Positions 9,183 to 18,120 of a DNA stretch of 64,000 nt are shown here, piece by piece (position 1 is the first letter of the stretch; each line of letters opens with the position of its first letter). A program made the translations under genes and the position numbers. Source of the stretch: Veillonella criceti. Lineage in GTDB: Bacteria; Bacillota; Negativicutes; Veillonellales; Veillonellaceae. A model generated the notes under the pieces. That model was not told where the DNA came from. It searched no databases and saw nothing but the letters and a program-made list of their open reading frames with translations. Location of the stretch: contig NZ_UHIO01000001.1 of the NCBI RefSeq assembly GCF_900460315.1, positions 1,378,501 through 1,442,500 on the forward strand. Reading direction: 5' to 3'.

Positions 9183-9438
9183 CTAAAGGGTCTACTTTAC
9201 CATTTGCCGGAGTCTGTGCATTCGCTCCATCTAAGGTCCCTTCTTGCACTACACGACTAACAATTTTCTTTACAGCTTTCTCAAACTTAGGACGAGCAAT
9301 CATCACTTGATGCCCACAACCACGACACACTATGGTAAAGTCAGTACCAATACGACGAACTTCCCATTCATCACTACCACAAGGATGTGATTTTTTCATT
9401 TTCACCACATCACCTACATAATATCGTACAAATGCCAT
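9172..9438 (-). CDS. DUF951 family protein
   Basis: The 88-residue protein contains a DUF951 core: YYVGDVVKMKKSHPCGSDEWEV, RIGTDFTIVCRGCGHQVMI and PKFEKAVKK. Two cysteine pairs could hold a metal. Family members are about 60-70 residues, so the C-terminal 20 residues are an extension. The start at 9438 is fixed by AAGGAGG; longer readings lack a ribosome site. It is the first gene of the selenium operon and overlaps selD by 11 bases. The function is unknown. Confidence 0.75.
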   Translation of the reverse strand: MAFVRYYVGDVVKMKKSHPCGSDEWEVRRIGTDFTIVCRGCGHQVMIARPKFEKAVKKIVSRVVQEGTLDGANAQTPANGKVDPLGGE

Positions 9439-10000
9439 AGTTGCCTCCTTAACCACATTCACCACTACTACGTCCAATAATTCTAAATACATTCAATACT
9501 ATAGCCATCCTATGTAAGGTGCTATTCTCTATACGTATATCTTACTATTTTGATTCTTTTATACTTTATATTATATACTGAATCAAACTTTATGCGTACT
9601 TTTTTCTACTATTGAAATAGTTTCTACTATACACTATGTATGGTATATAAAAATATATTCTGTACTACACGTAGTAGATTTCTTTTTTAATTCCTACTAA
9701 AATTTAGGATATTCTCATTGAACTTCTTTACAAAGCGATATCAATTCTCATTTACACAAACAGCTTAATTATCCCTTTATCCAGTAACGAATATCCCAAA
9801 ATGCCAGCAAAATCAAGCATTGATAAACATTATCAAATAAATATTTTTTGACTCTTTTCGATTTTAGCACTTGATTTTCTCATTTTCATAGTCTATAATG
9901 TAATCAACAATGATTATTCATTAGTTTGAATTGTTGTAAACATTATAAAGTGTATTTCTAAGCTATTTAATTTTTTACTTCATTTTGTAAGTACATTATG
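9439..10000. other. AT-rich intergenic region between selenium operon and rubrerythrin
   Basis: No gene was found. The short inverted repeat AATGA-TTAT-TCATT (9909-9922) is loosely like a PerR/Fur half-box arrangement, and ACTAC-AC-GTAGT occurs near 9663. Promoters for both flanking units must lie here, but I could not fix the boxes. Confidence 0.3.
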
Positions 10001-10022
10001 ATTGTAGTAAAGTTACTACAAT
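10001..10022. promoter_or_regulatory. 22-bp palindrome before rubrerythrin
   Basis: ATTGTAGTAA (10001-10010) and TTACTACAAT (10013-10022) form a perfect inverted repeat with a 2-bp centre, ending just before the AAGGAGAG ribosome site. It is a likely operator; the TACTACA/TGTAGTA-like half-sites recall BlaI/CopY-type boxes, but the regulator is unknown. Confidence 0.55.
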
Positions 10023-10039
10023 AAGAAGGAGAGATTAAC

Positions 10040-10588
10040 ATGTCTGAATTAAAAGGTACAAAAACAGAACAAAATTTACAAGCCGCTTTTGCTGGTGAAT
10101 CCCAAGCTAACCGCAAATATACTTACTACGCTTCTGCAGCTCGCAAAGCTGGTTTAAACAAAATTGCTGATTATTTTGAAGAAACTGCTTTGAACGAAAG
10201 CGCTCATGCTAAAGTATGGTTCAAATTATTGCATGGTGGCGACGTAAACGCTGATGTAGTTGTCAACTTAAAAGATGCAGCTGCTGGTGAAAACTACGAA
10301 CACACTGAAATGTACCCTGAATTCGCTAAAGTAGCAAAAGAAGAAGGCTTCACTAAAATTGCTTACTTATTTGAACAAGTTGGTAAAATCGAAGCTCGTC
10401 ACGAACAACGTTATCTTGACTTGGTAGAATATGTAAATGGTGGCCGTGTATTCAAACGCGAACAGCCAGTAGCATGGATTTGTGCAAACTGTGGTTACAT
10501 TCATGTAGGTACAGAAGCTCCTCAAGTTTGCCCAGTATGTGCTCACCCACAAGCATTCTTCTCCCAACACATCGAAACAACTTTATAA
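10040..10588 (+). CDS. rbr: Rubrerythrin
   Basis: The 182-residue protein reduces hydrogen peroxide in anaerobes. A ferritin-like diiron domain (AGESQANRKYTYYA, EETALNESAHAKVW, EQVGKIEARHEQRY) is followed by a rubredoxin-type domain with CANCGY and CPVCAHP that holds one iron. The length and domain order are typical. AAGGAGAG lies well before the ATG. It is a single-gene unit preceded by a perfect 22-bp palindrome and followed by hairpins and a strong terminator; strong codon bias suggests high expression. Confidence 0.96.
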   Translation: MSELKGTKTEQNLQAAFAGESQANRKYTYYASAARKAGLNKIADYFEETALNESAHAKVWFKLLHGGDVNADVVVNLKDAAAGENYEHTEMYPEFAKVAKEEGFTKIAYLFEQVGKIEARHEQRYLDLVEYVNGGRVFKREQPVAWICANCGYIHVGTEAPQVCPVCAHPQAFFSQHIETTL

Positions 10589-10758
10589 TTTAAAACAAAC
10601 TGTGCCATACACAGTACTCAAGTGAGCTATTCATTATAAAAGCAAGTGCTAATTTTTACATAATCAAGTGTTCTATTACTGATTTAACTTTAGTCCCTAG
10701 CATATGAGGAATAAGTATTTCCTTCCTATTATATATTTTGAAAGTTCAATTAGTACTA

Positions 10759-10800
10759 ACGCCAAGTGGCGTCCTATATGATTTGAAACCAAGTGGTTTC
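10759..10800. other. Two small hairpins with AAGTGG cores
   Basis: ACGCCAAGTGGCGT (10759-10772) and GAAACCAAGTGGTTTC (10785-10800) are consecutive short inverted repeats sharing a CCAAGTGG core, in the 3' region of the rubrerythrin transcript before the terminator. They may stabilise the mRNA; this is inference. Confidence 0.45.
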
Positions 10801-10815
10801 CATAGTAACAGTACG

Positions 10816-10845
10816 AGAAAAAGCCCCCAATTGGGGGCTTTTTCT
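10816..10845. terminator. Bidirectional terminator between rbr and modC
   Basis: A perfect palindrome AAAAAGCCCCC/GGGGGCTTTTT lies between convergent genes; it ends both units. Confidence 0.93.
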
Positions 10846-10856
10846 TATATTATCTA

Positions 10857-11486
10857 CTATTGTGTCCCCTTAAGGACACCCTTTTCAAAATACCAATGAT
10901 TATGACCCACTATTTGTGCTTCCTCCTCATCATGAGTCACCCACAAGCAAGGAATATTCCACTCTTTAATAATGTCCACAATATCAGCTTGCACTTGATG
11001 ACGCAATGTCCAGTCTAATGCAGATAAAGGCTCATCGAGCAACAATATACAAGGCTTAGCATACAAAGCTCGGCCTAAAGCTACCCGTTGCTGTTCACCA
11101 CCAGATAACTTACCAGCTTTCGTATGGCTATATCGCTCTAGTTGTAGCCGTTCCATAATCCGGGCCAACAAAACTTCATCGCCTCGTTTACTATACGTAA
11201 TATTTTGCAAAACACTCATATGAGGAAAAATAATATTCCCCTGTGGCATATATCCAACCTGACGCTGTTGTGGCTTTAAAAAGATTTTTTCAGATTTATT
11301 AAACCAATATACATCATCCTGCTTAATATAACCGCTCTTAGGTTTTATTAAACCAGCCAAACTCTTGATTAATGTGGATTTGCCATTACCCGATGCACCG
11401 GTTAGTGCCGTAATCCCTGCACCAAGAGAACCTGCTCCTTGTATTAAAATAGTAGGCCGTTGTACGGCTATATCAAAACATATCAT
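10857..11486 (-). CDS. modC: Molybdate ABC transporter ATPase
   Basis: The 209-residue ATPase has Walker [10 protein letters not shown], signature [15 protein letters not shown] and Walker B ILLLDEP followed by a switch histidine in VTHDEEE. It powers molybdate import. It lacks the C-terminal MOP/TOBE domain of E. coli ModC and so is a short version. It follows modB by 11 bases, with AGGAGG before the ATG. The imported molybdate is needed by the NarGHI nitrate reductase encoded later in the window. Confidence 0.88.
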   Translation of the reverse strand: MICFDIAVQRPTILIQGAGSLGAGITALTGASGNGKSTLIKSLAGLIKPKSGYIKQDDVYWFNKSEKIFLKPQQRQVGYMPQGNIIFPHMSVLQNITYSKRGDEVLLARIMERLQLERYSHTKAGKLSGGEQQRVALGRALYAKPCILLLDEPLSALDWTLRHQVQADIVDIIKEWNIPCLWVTHDEEEAQIVGHNHWYFEKGVLKGTQ

Positions 11487-11497
11487 ATCCGTACCTC

Positions 11498-12166
11498 CTA
11501 GCGTTCTTCTTCATATTTAAACAATGACCCCTTCGTAATAAAATGTACAGTCCAAAGGAGGCCTAATGTAAGTGCACAAATATAAATAACTAACTCAAAA
11601 GCTCCCGCATAATCGCCAAACTCTACTAATGAATAAATGGCTAATGGCATCGTTCTAGTTACACCAGGAATATTGCCAGCAATTAATATAGTGGCGCCAA
11701 ATTCTCCCAGGGCGCGACTAAAAGCCAAAATGCTCCCTGTCAAAATTCCTTTCCAAGCCAAAGGAATAGAAATTGTTAAAAAGATACGCCACTCCGAAGC
11801 CCCTAATGTACGAGCTACATCTTCTACTGAAGAATCAATAGAACCTAATGCCGTGCGCACCGTTTGATAAAATAAAGGAAACCCAATAATAGAAGAGGCC
11901 AGAATCGCGCCTACTTTAGAAAACACCACTTGCCAGCCATACATATCTAACCAAGCACCCAACGCACTTCCAGGTGTAAATACTAATAATAAGGCAAATC
12001 CCACTACCACAGGTGGCAATACAAGTGGCAGGGTCACAATCGAATCGATTAACGCTTTACCAGGAAAGCGATACCGTTTCAAAATATAACAAAGCAATAA
12101 GCCCCCTATGACTATATTACAGAGAGCAATGCTTGCTACCTCTAGCGATAGCCATAAAGGGCTCAT
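11498..12166 (-). CDS. modB: Molybdate ABC transporter permease
   Basis: The 222-residue membrane protein has about five to six helices and the permease coupling loop [25 protein letters not shown], followed by [19 protein letters not shown], which is characteristic of ModB. It sits between modA and modC in one operon. AAAGG lies upstream of the ATG at 12166. Confidence 0.92.
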   Translation of the reverse strand: MSPLWLSLEVASIALCNIVIGGLLLCYILKRYRFPGKALIDSIVTLPLVLPPVVVGFALLLVFTPGSALGAWLDMYGWQVVFSKVGAILASSIIGFPLFYQTVRTALGSIDSSVEDVARTLGASEWRIFLTISIPLAWKGILTGSILAFSRALGEFGATILIAGNIPGVTRTMPLAIYSLVEFGDYAGAFELVIYICALTLGLLWTVHFITKGSLFKYEEER

Positions 12167-12202
12167 ATTTAATAACCTTTCTTATACTATGTCTAATTTA
12201 CA

Positions 12203-13006
12203 CTACTTAGCACTATTATCGATACTTGTAAAACCATATTTTTGTAAAATTTGTTGTGCTTCTTTACTGGTTAAATATTCATAAAATTGCTGTGCTAATT
12301 CATTGTCATATTTAGTTACGAGCGCAATTGGATAACGAATGGGATCATGACTATCACTCGGCGCTGTAGCCACTATTTGCACACGATCTTTTAAATCAAT
12401 GGCATCTGTTTTATATACAAAACCTGCATCGGCAGAGCCTTCAGCCACATATGCAGCTACGGCCTTAACATCTTTAGCATACACAATCTTACTTTCTACT
12501 TGATTCCAGAGATTCAATTTAGTCAATGCCTGCTTCGCATATTTACCAGCCGGTACTGTCTCAACGGTCCCTAAGGCTAGGCGATTCACACTGGGCACTT
12601 GTTCTAGCGTAATTTGTGGTTTATCTTTAGGAACAATTAATACTAATGAATTAGATATTAATGGTTTCACTTTTGTTACTAAATTCTTTTCCTGTAACTG
12701 ATGCATATTTTTCTCATCAGCAGAAATAAAAATACTTGCTGGTGCTCCATTTTCAATTTGTTGGCGTAAAGTACCAGAACCACCAAAATTAAGCGTAATC
12801 TGAGTCGGATCTAAATGACGCGATTTAATAAAATTATCCTTTAATTCATTAGCTGCTGCTTGTAAACTAGCTGCAGCCGATACAGTGATGGATTCTGATT
12901 TAGTTGCTTGTGCCGCCTTCTGATCATTAGACGAGCCCCCACAACCAGACACCGCTAAAGCCATAGCACTCAAAGCTACCATAAGCCACATTCTGTACCG
13001 TTTCAT
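12203..13006 (-). CDS. modA: Molybdate-binding lipoprotein
   Basis: The 267-residue protein starts with a lipoprotein signal peptide ending in a VSGC lipobox (Cys22), then a periplasmic-binding domain: SAAASLQAAANELKDNF, FGGSGTLRQQIENGAPASIF, FISADEKNM and the late YVAEGSADAGFVYKTDA. These are ModA family marks. AAGGAGG precedes the ATG. It is the first gene of modABC; no ModE-type operator was recognised upstream. Confidence 0.92.
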   Translation of the reverse strand: MKRYRMWLMVALSAMALAVSGCGGSSNDQKAAQATKSESITVSAAASLQAAANELKDNFIKSRHLDPTQITLNFGGSGTLRQQIENGAPASIFISADEKNMHQLQEKNLVTKVKPLISNSLVLIVPKDKPQITLEQVPSVNRLALGTVETVPAGKYAKQALTKLNLWNQVESKIVYAKDVKAVAAYVAEGSADAGFVYKTDAIDLKDRVQIVATAPSDSHDPIRYPIALVTKYDNELAQQFYEYLTSKEAQQILQKYGFTSIDNSAK

Positions 13007-13311
13007 GTAAATTGCCTCCTTACTTTGCTAAATTACACTACCTAACTTAGCTTTTTACTTCTAACATCTACCCTGCTATTCTACTACGCCTAGTAAAATA
13101 ACTATTTGTAAATTCATTATACTCTATTTATAAGATAAATGTAATATAAAGCCCCTCTTTAAAATGCCAATTTTTCCTTACTCATCTAACCATATAAAAA
13201 AATATCAACTCATCAATATATTTACCATCCTTTTAGTTGTTTTTTATATTGCAATTGCGTTATAGTATAAATGAAACATAGTGTAATAGAAATGTAAAGG
13301 AGGCCATTCTA
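13007..13311. promoter_or_regulatory. Divergent promoter region modA / AEC transporter
   Basis: On the plus strand TATAGT (13262-13267) preceded by TTGTTT with an 18-bp spacer is a plausible promoter for the AEC gene. No clear modA promoter or molybdate riboswitch could be identified. Confidence 0.35.
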
Positions 13312-14289
13312 TTGTCATTATTTCTGCATATCTTCTGGACAAGTGTCGTTCCAATTTTAGTCTTAGTGGCTGTAGGCTTTATTTTGGATAAAAATTTCAA
13401 TCTTGACTTACGCTCATTGAGCAAATTAAATTTTTTTATTTTGCTCCCAGCCTATGTATTTAGGTCTCTATATACAGCTCATCTAACAACAGAAAGTATT
13501 GGCATTTCAGTATGTGCCTTTATTATTTTATTCTCCAATAGTTTTATGGCCTTAGGCGTCTCCAAATTTTTTGGCTATGATCGAAAAAAGACGCAAATCG
13601 TACGCAATGCCACCATGTTTAATAATGGTGGTAACATTGGGGTGGCCATAGCTACCTTCGTGTTCTCCAATATGCCCTACATTGTTGATGGGCAAACACC
13701 GTACTTAGAAGCTGGCATCGTAGCCGTTATTGCTACATTTATTATTCAGACTATCTTCTGTAATACTTTAGGCTTTTATCAAGCTGGCTCCGGCCTTTTA
13801 ACACGCCACGATGCGCTAAAACTCGTATTCCACATGCCTGTATTATATGCGGCCCCAGCCGCTTTGTTAGCGCGCCTAATTCCCTATGATTTAACAACAT
13901 TAGTCCTATGGTCTCCACTCAACATCTTTGCCAGTGCTTTTGTTGGAATGGCCATGATTACCTTAGGCGTTCAAATGAGTCGTACTCCTTATAATTTCTT
14001 CAAAAAGGATGTTATGGTAACAACGTCCTTACGACTAATCGGTGGTCCTATTCTCGCCTGCGTCGTTATGCTACTATATATCTTCCTTTATAAACCAGTG
14101 GATCCTATAGCAGCACAAGCTATTATTATTACTTATAGCGTACCATCAGCTGTTAATACAGCCCTCATTGCTTTTGAAATGAAAAACAATCCAGAATTTG
14201 CTACCCAGGTAGTTATGTCAACAACATTACTCTCCGCCATAACCATGCCGTTAGCCATTCTCTTTGCTTATTATACCTTCCCTATTTAA
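13312..14289 (+). CDS. AEC-family (auxin efflux carrier-like) transporter
   Basis: The 325-residue protein is built of about ten membrane helices and carries the AEC family pattern: an N-terminal LFLHIFWTSVVPILVLVAVG helix, NFFILLPAYVFRSLY, a central FNNGGNIGVAIATF motif and a C-terminal YSVPSAVNTALIAFEM. Bacterial members export malate, malonate or related acids; the substrate here is unknown. The start is TTG at 13312, eight bases after AAAGGAGG. It is a single-gene unit with its own terminator. Confidence 0.85.
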   Translation: MSLFLHIFWTSVVPILVLVAVGFILDKNFNLDLRSLSKLNFFILLPAYVFRSLYTAHLTTESIGISVCAFIILFSNSFMALGVSKFFGYDRKKTQIVRNATMFNNGGNIGVAIATFVFSNMPYIVDGQTPYLEAGIVAVIATFIIQTIFCNTLGFYQAGSGLLTRHDALKLVFHMPVLYAAPAALLARLIPYDLTTLVLWSPLNIFASAFVGMAMITLGVQMSRTPYNFFKKDVMVTTSLRLIGGPILACVVMLLYIFLYKPVDPIAAQAIIITYSVPSAVNTALIAFEMKNNPEFATQVVMSTTLLSAITMPLAILFAYYTFPI

Positions 14290-14295
14290 TGTTGC

Positions 14296-14311
14296 TGTGA
14301 TTAATATCACC
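14296..14311. promoter_or_regulatory. Crp/Fnr-like palindrome after AEC gene
   Basis: TGTGAT-TAAT-ATCACC matches the palindrome found before narG and narK at all but one position. It lies right after the AEC stop codon, before the terminator, and no promoter is placed suitably, so its role is doubtful. Confidence 0.3.
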
Positions 14312-14326
14312 TAATACCATACTATC

Positions 14327-14362
14327 AAAACACCGTTAGCTTTAGCCAACGGTGTTTTTTTA
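14327..14362 (+). terminator. Terminator of AEC transporter gene
   Basis: AACACCGTTAGC (14329-14340) pairs with GCCAACGGTGTT (14345-14356) with one mismatch, followed by a T run. Confidence 0.9.
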
Positions 14363-14504
14363 TACATTTTTATAGTTTTAAAAGCTAAAAAAGAACCATT
14401 ACTCTCCCCTTCATTTTAGTGATATCAATGAAGATAATTACATAATATCATATTTCATATTCTTAAGTAATATATAGACTTTCGTGTATTTTTATAATTC
14501 AATA

Positions 14505-14578
14505 TTGCATTTTTATTCCTCAAAGGTGTATAATTTCAACCATAGAATTTTTATACACATTAAACGAATATTAATTCC
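14505..14578 (+). promoter_or_regulatory. argC operon promoter and ARG-box-like operator
   Basis: TTGCAT (14505-14510) and TATAAT (14529-14534) are 18 bp apart. The palindrome CGAATATTAATTCC (14565-14578) matches TGAAT-W4-ATTCA except at its two outer bases and lies just downstream of the expected start site. A weaker second copy, TGCATATTTAATTA, lies at 14663-14676. Arginine-dependent repression is inferred. Confidence 0.65.
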
Positions 14579-14696
14579 AAATTATATTTAAAGATTCACA
14601 TAATTAAAGCTAACAATTCGTCGTGAATCGCTAACTACATAAAAAGTATATACATATATACATGCATATTTAATTAGGTATTAGAGGTGTTTCATC

Positions 14697-15734
14697 ATGA
14701 TCAAAGTAAGTATTATTGGCGCCACTGGCTATGCAGGCGCTGAATTAGTCAAATTATTATTACAACATCCAAAAGTAACATTAACCCACGTAACCTCTGA
14801 AAGTCATCAGGGCCTAGCACTAAGCGAAGTCTATCCCCATTTATTCGGACTGACTAACTTAATCTTAGAAAGCCTCCAAAACTTACCCACTATCGCTAAT
14901 GATAGTGATTTTATCTTCATCGCCTTGCCTCATGGTCACGCTATGAAAGTTGGCCTAGCTTTACAGGATACCCCCGTCCGAATCATCGATTTAGGTGCAG
15001 ATTATCGTTTCAACGATACCACAATCTATGAAACCTGGTACCATGTGCCTCATACCCATCCCAATGCACCTAGCGTATACGGATTAGCCGAGTTAAATCG
15101 TGAAGCCATTAAAACCGCCAAAATCATCGGCAACGCGGGGTGCTATACAACAGCTTCTATCTTAGCATTAGCCCCCTTAATACAACATAAACTCATCGAT
15201 ACAAACTCAATAATCATTGATGCCAAATCAGGAACCTCTGGTGCCGGACGGTCACCGAAACAAGATACACACTATCCTGAATTTTATGATGCCTTTAAAG
15301 CCTACGGTGTAGCCACTCATCGGCATACACCTGAAATAGAACAAGCTTTAAGTGATTTAAACGGAGCTCCTTTACTGATTAACTTCACACCGCATCTAGT
15401 TCCTATGAGTCGCGGTATTTTAGCTACAGCCTATGCAACATTACATGCCAAAGTTACAGATGATGACGTAACAAAAACCTTTGAAACAATGTATGGTAAG
15501 GAACCCTTTGTCCGATTACGAGGTGAAGGGGCCTACCCTAATACAAAATATGTACGCGGTTCCAATTTCATTGATTTAGGTTGGCATATAGATCCACGAA
15601 CGCACCGTGTCATTGTTCTCAGCGCTATCGATAATTTAGTAAAAGGCGCCGCTGGTCAAGCCATCCAAAACTTAAACATTGCTTGTGGTTACGAAGAAAC
15701 AACTGGCTTACAACTAGTTCCTATGTATCCATAA
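14697..15734 (+). CDS. argC: N-acetyl-gamma-glutamyl-phosphate reductase
   Basis: The 345-residue enzyme reduces N-acetylglutamyl phosphate to the semialdehyde with NADPH. The N-terminal nucleotide motif GATGYAGAELVKLL, the catalytic cysteine in GNAGCYTTASILAL and the SGTSGAGRSP segment are diagnostic. It is the first gene of argCJBDF. GAGGTG precedes the ATG. The upstream operator is shared in type with argG. Confidence 0.97.
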   Translation: MIKVSIIGATGYAGAELVKLLLQHPKVTLTHVTSESHQGLALSEVYPHLFGLTNLILESLQNLPTIANDSDFIFIALPHGHAMKVGLALQDTPVRIIDLGADYRFNDTTIYETWYHVPHTHPNAPSVYGLAELNREAIKTAKIIGNAGCYTTASILALAPLIQHKLIDTNSIIIDAKSGTSGAGRSPKQDTHYPEFYDAFKAYGVATHRHTPEIEQALSDLNGAPLLINFTPHLVPMSRGILATAYATLHAKVTDDDVTKTFETMYGKEPFVRLRGEGAYPNTKYVRGSNFIDLGWHIDPRTHRVIVLSAIDNLVKGAAGQAIQNLNIACGYEETTGLQLVPMYP

Positions 15735-15827
15735 GACGTTTAAACAATTACGAAATCATATATAGCTACTCCTCTTATGACAGTAGCCATTCCCCATAAC
15801 TTTTTCACGACCAAGGAGGTCTTTCCT

Positions 15828-17048
15828 ATGAAACAAACCATTACTTTAGATACAATGTCTCACGGTGTTACCTATGCCAAAGGATTTCAAGCCATCGGCA
15901 TCCAAGCTGGTTTAAAGAAAAGTGGCAAACATGACTTAGCTCTTATTTATACCGATAAAAAAGCAGCCGTAGCCGGCACTTTCACCCAAAATAAAGTAGC
16001 CGCAGCGCCTGTCTATGTCTCCAAAGAAACCGTGGCAACTGGTACCGCTCATGCTATCATTTCTAACTCAGGTTGTGCCAACGCTTGTACCGGTGCGCAA
16101 GGCTTAGCCGACGCACACACTATGGCCAAAGCAACCGCTGAAGCTCTTCATTGTTCACCAAATGACATCATCGTCGGTTCTACAGGTATAATTGGTCAAC
16201 AACTACCAATTAACGATATAACTAAAGCCATTCCTACCTTAGTCAATAGCTTATCCTTTGAGGGTACCGAATTGGCAGGCAAAGCTATCCTTACAACGGA
16301 TACTTACTCTAAAACTGCAAGCACACATTTTACAATTGACGGCAAAGACATTCATATGGGTGCCATTGCTAAAGGTTCCGGTATGATTCGTCCTAACATG
16401 GCAACTATGCTTTGTTACATCACCACCGATATCGCTATTACGCCTACCCTCTTACAAAAAGCCTTACACGCCTGTGTTAATAAATCATTTAACATGATTT
16501 CCGTAGACGGCGATATGAGCACTAATGATATGGCCATTGTACTCGCTAATGGAGCCGCTGAAAATACACTTATTGATACAGAAAACAGCGATTTTTACTT
16601 GTTCCAAGAAGCCCTCATGGCTATCACTGTGTCGCTTGCTAAACAAATTGCTGCCGATGGCGAAGGGGCTAGTAAATTTATTACTATCAATGTCGAAGGA
16701 GCCACTGATTTCGAAAACGCTAAATTAGTAGGTATGACCATTGCGAACTCACCGCTCGTAAAAACAGCCTTCTTTGGTGAAGATCCAAACTGGGGCCGCC
16801 TTATCTGTGCAGCTGGTTACGCCGGAGCGCCTATGAATCCTGATACTACAGTTCTAAAAATTGGTGGTATTATCATTTTTAAGAATGGCATGGGTGCCGT
16901 TTATAACGAAAAGAAACTCCAAGATATTATGAGTGCTCATGATATTACGGTCACGGTAGAACTCGACGAAGGAGAGGCCCAAGCTACTGTTTGGACCTGC
17001 GACCTAACCTATGATTATGTAAAAATTAATGGTGAATATCATACCTGA
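15828..17048 (+). CDS. argJ: Bifunctional ornithine acetyltransferase / N-acetylglutamate synthase
   Basis: The 406-residue precursor cleaves itself before Thr193 in RPNMATMLCYITTD; the threonine becomes the nucleophile that moves acetyl from N-acetylornithine to glutamate (cyclic pathway). The N-terminal KAAVAGTFTQNKVAAAP and the later DGEGASKFI and GEDPNWGRLI motifs are typical. I chose the ATG at 15828 because AAGGAGG lies seven to eight bases before it; an ATG 17 codons earlier lacks one. No argA or argE is in the window, consistent with ArgJ doing both steps, but whether it uses acetyl-CoA cannot be seen. Confidence 0.96.
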   Translation: MKQTITLDTMSHGVTYAKGFQAIGIQAGLKKSGKHDLALIYTDKKAAVAGTFTQNKVAAAPVYVSKETVATGTAHAIISNSGCANACTGAQGLADAHTMAKATAEALHCSPNDIIVGSTGIIGQQLPINDITKAIPTLVNSLSFEGTELAGKAILTTDTYSKTASTHFTIDGKDIHMGAIAKGSGMIRPNMATMLCYITTDIAITPTLLQKALHACVNKSFNMISVDGDMSTNDMAIVLANGAAENTLIDTENSDFYLFQEALMAITVSLAKQIAADGEGASKFITINVEGATDFENAKLVGMTIANSPLVKTAFFGEDPNWGRLICAAGYAGAPMNPDTTVLKIGGIIIFKNGMGAVYNEKKLQDIMSAHDITVTVELDEGEAQATVWTCDLTYDYVKINGEYHT

Positions 17049-17155
17049 TACGGCCGTCATACAACCTAGCTTGCTATGATCCCTCTTATCCATAACACAT
17101 AATAACATCTAGCATCCATACATAGTCATATCCATTCTCTGAAAGGAGCCTTCCT

Positions 17156-18109
17156 ATGATTAACGAACTTAACGATATTAATATAGCCACGGTCCATAAC
17201 CCTGCTGAAATCGCTGCCCATACTACCTTGAGTGCCGCTAGCAAAGCCTCCATCCTAATTGAAGCTCTCCCCTATATTCAAAAATTCGCCGGTAAGACAA
17301 TGGTCATCAAATATGGTGGCAATGCTATGATTAGCGAAGAACTAAAAAATAAAGTCATGCAAGACATTGCCCTCATGAAATGTATTGGCATTCGCCCTGT
17401 CCTCGTCCATGGTGGTGGCCCCGATATAACAGATTTTTTAGAAAAAATAGGCAAAACTAGCACTTTTGTAAGTGGTTTACGGGTAACTGATGCAGAAACA
17501 GTAACAATTGCCCAAATGGTATTAGGCGGTAAAATCAACGCTGAAATTGTAAGCCGTCTAAACAGCCTTGGCATCCCTGCCATCGGTCTCACTGGTAAAG
17601 ATGCCAATCTATTAAAAGCCCATAAGAAACTAGCAGAAATACATGAAGCCAATGGCCAAACCAACCATGTAGATATTGGTTTTGTAGGTGAAGTAACTGC
17701 TGTCAATACACAGCTCATCAATGATTTACTCGATAATGGATATGTACCCGTCATTTCACCAATCGGTGCTGGTAAAGGTGAAACAACCTACAATATCAAT
17801 GCAGACTATGTAGCAGCCGAAGTAGCTGGTGCCTTAGGGGCTGAAAAACTCCTCATGTTAACTAACACCAAAGGAATTTATACCTCATTAGATGACCCAA
17901 AATCCTTTCTATCGAGTATTCCTCAAGCTGAAGCGACTATCATGATTGAAAACGGTACCATCCAAGGGGGGATGATTCCTAAAGTGGAAGCCGTATTACA
18001 CGCCCTCCAGTGTGGCACAAAACGAGTTAGTATCATCGACGGTCGCGAGCCACATGCCTTATTACTCGAACTATTCACCAATAAAGGAATTGGTACTGAA
18101 ATTATTTAA
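17156..18109 (+). CDS. argB: Acetylglutamate kinase
   Basis: The 317-residue amino acid kinase phosphorylates N-acetylglutamate. Motifs are VIKYGGNAM near the start of the fold, VLVHGGGPDI and INADYVAAEVAGALGA. The N-terminal extension of about 40 residues before the fold, containing an ASILIEALPYIQKFAGK helix, is as found in hexameric, arginine-inhibited ArgB forms, so feedback inhibition is a reasonable inference. GAAAGGAG precedes the ATG. The stop is 11 bases before argD. Confidence 0.96.
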   Translation: MINELNDINIATVHNPAEIAAHTTLSAASKASILIEALPYIQKFAGKTMVIKYGGNAMISEELKNKVMQDIALMKCIGIRPVLVHGGGPDITDFLEKIGKTSTFVSGLRVTDAETVTIAQMVLGGKINAEIVSRLNSLGIPAIGLTGKDANLLKAHKKLAEIHEANGQTNHVDIGFVGEVTAVNTQLINDLLDNGYVPVISPIGAGKGETTYNINADYVAAEVAGALGAEKLLMLTNTKGIYTSLDDPKSFLSSIPQAEATIMIENGTIQGGMIPKVEAVLHALQCGTKRVSIIDGREPHALLLELFTNKGIGTEII

Positions 18110-18120
18110 GGAGGTTTCCC

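Noticed and set aside
13007-13311. Molybdenum cofactor riboswitch or ModE box before modA
   Set aside because: No conserved structure or TCGTTATAT-type inverted repeat was found.
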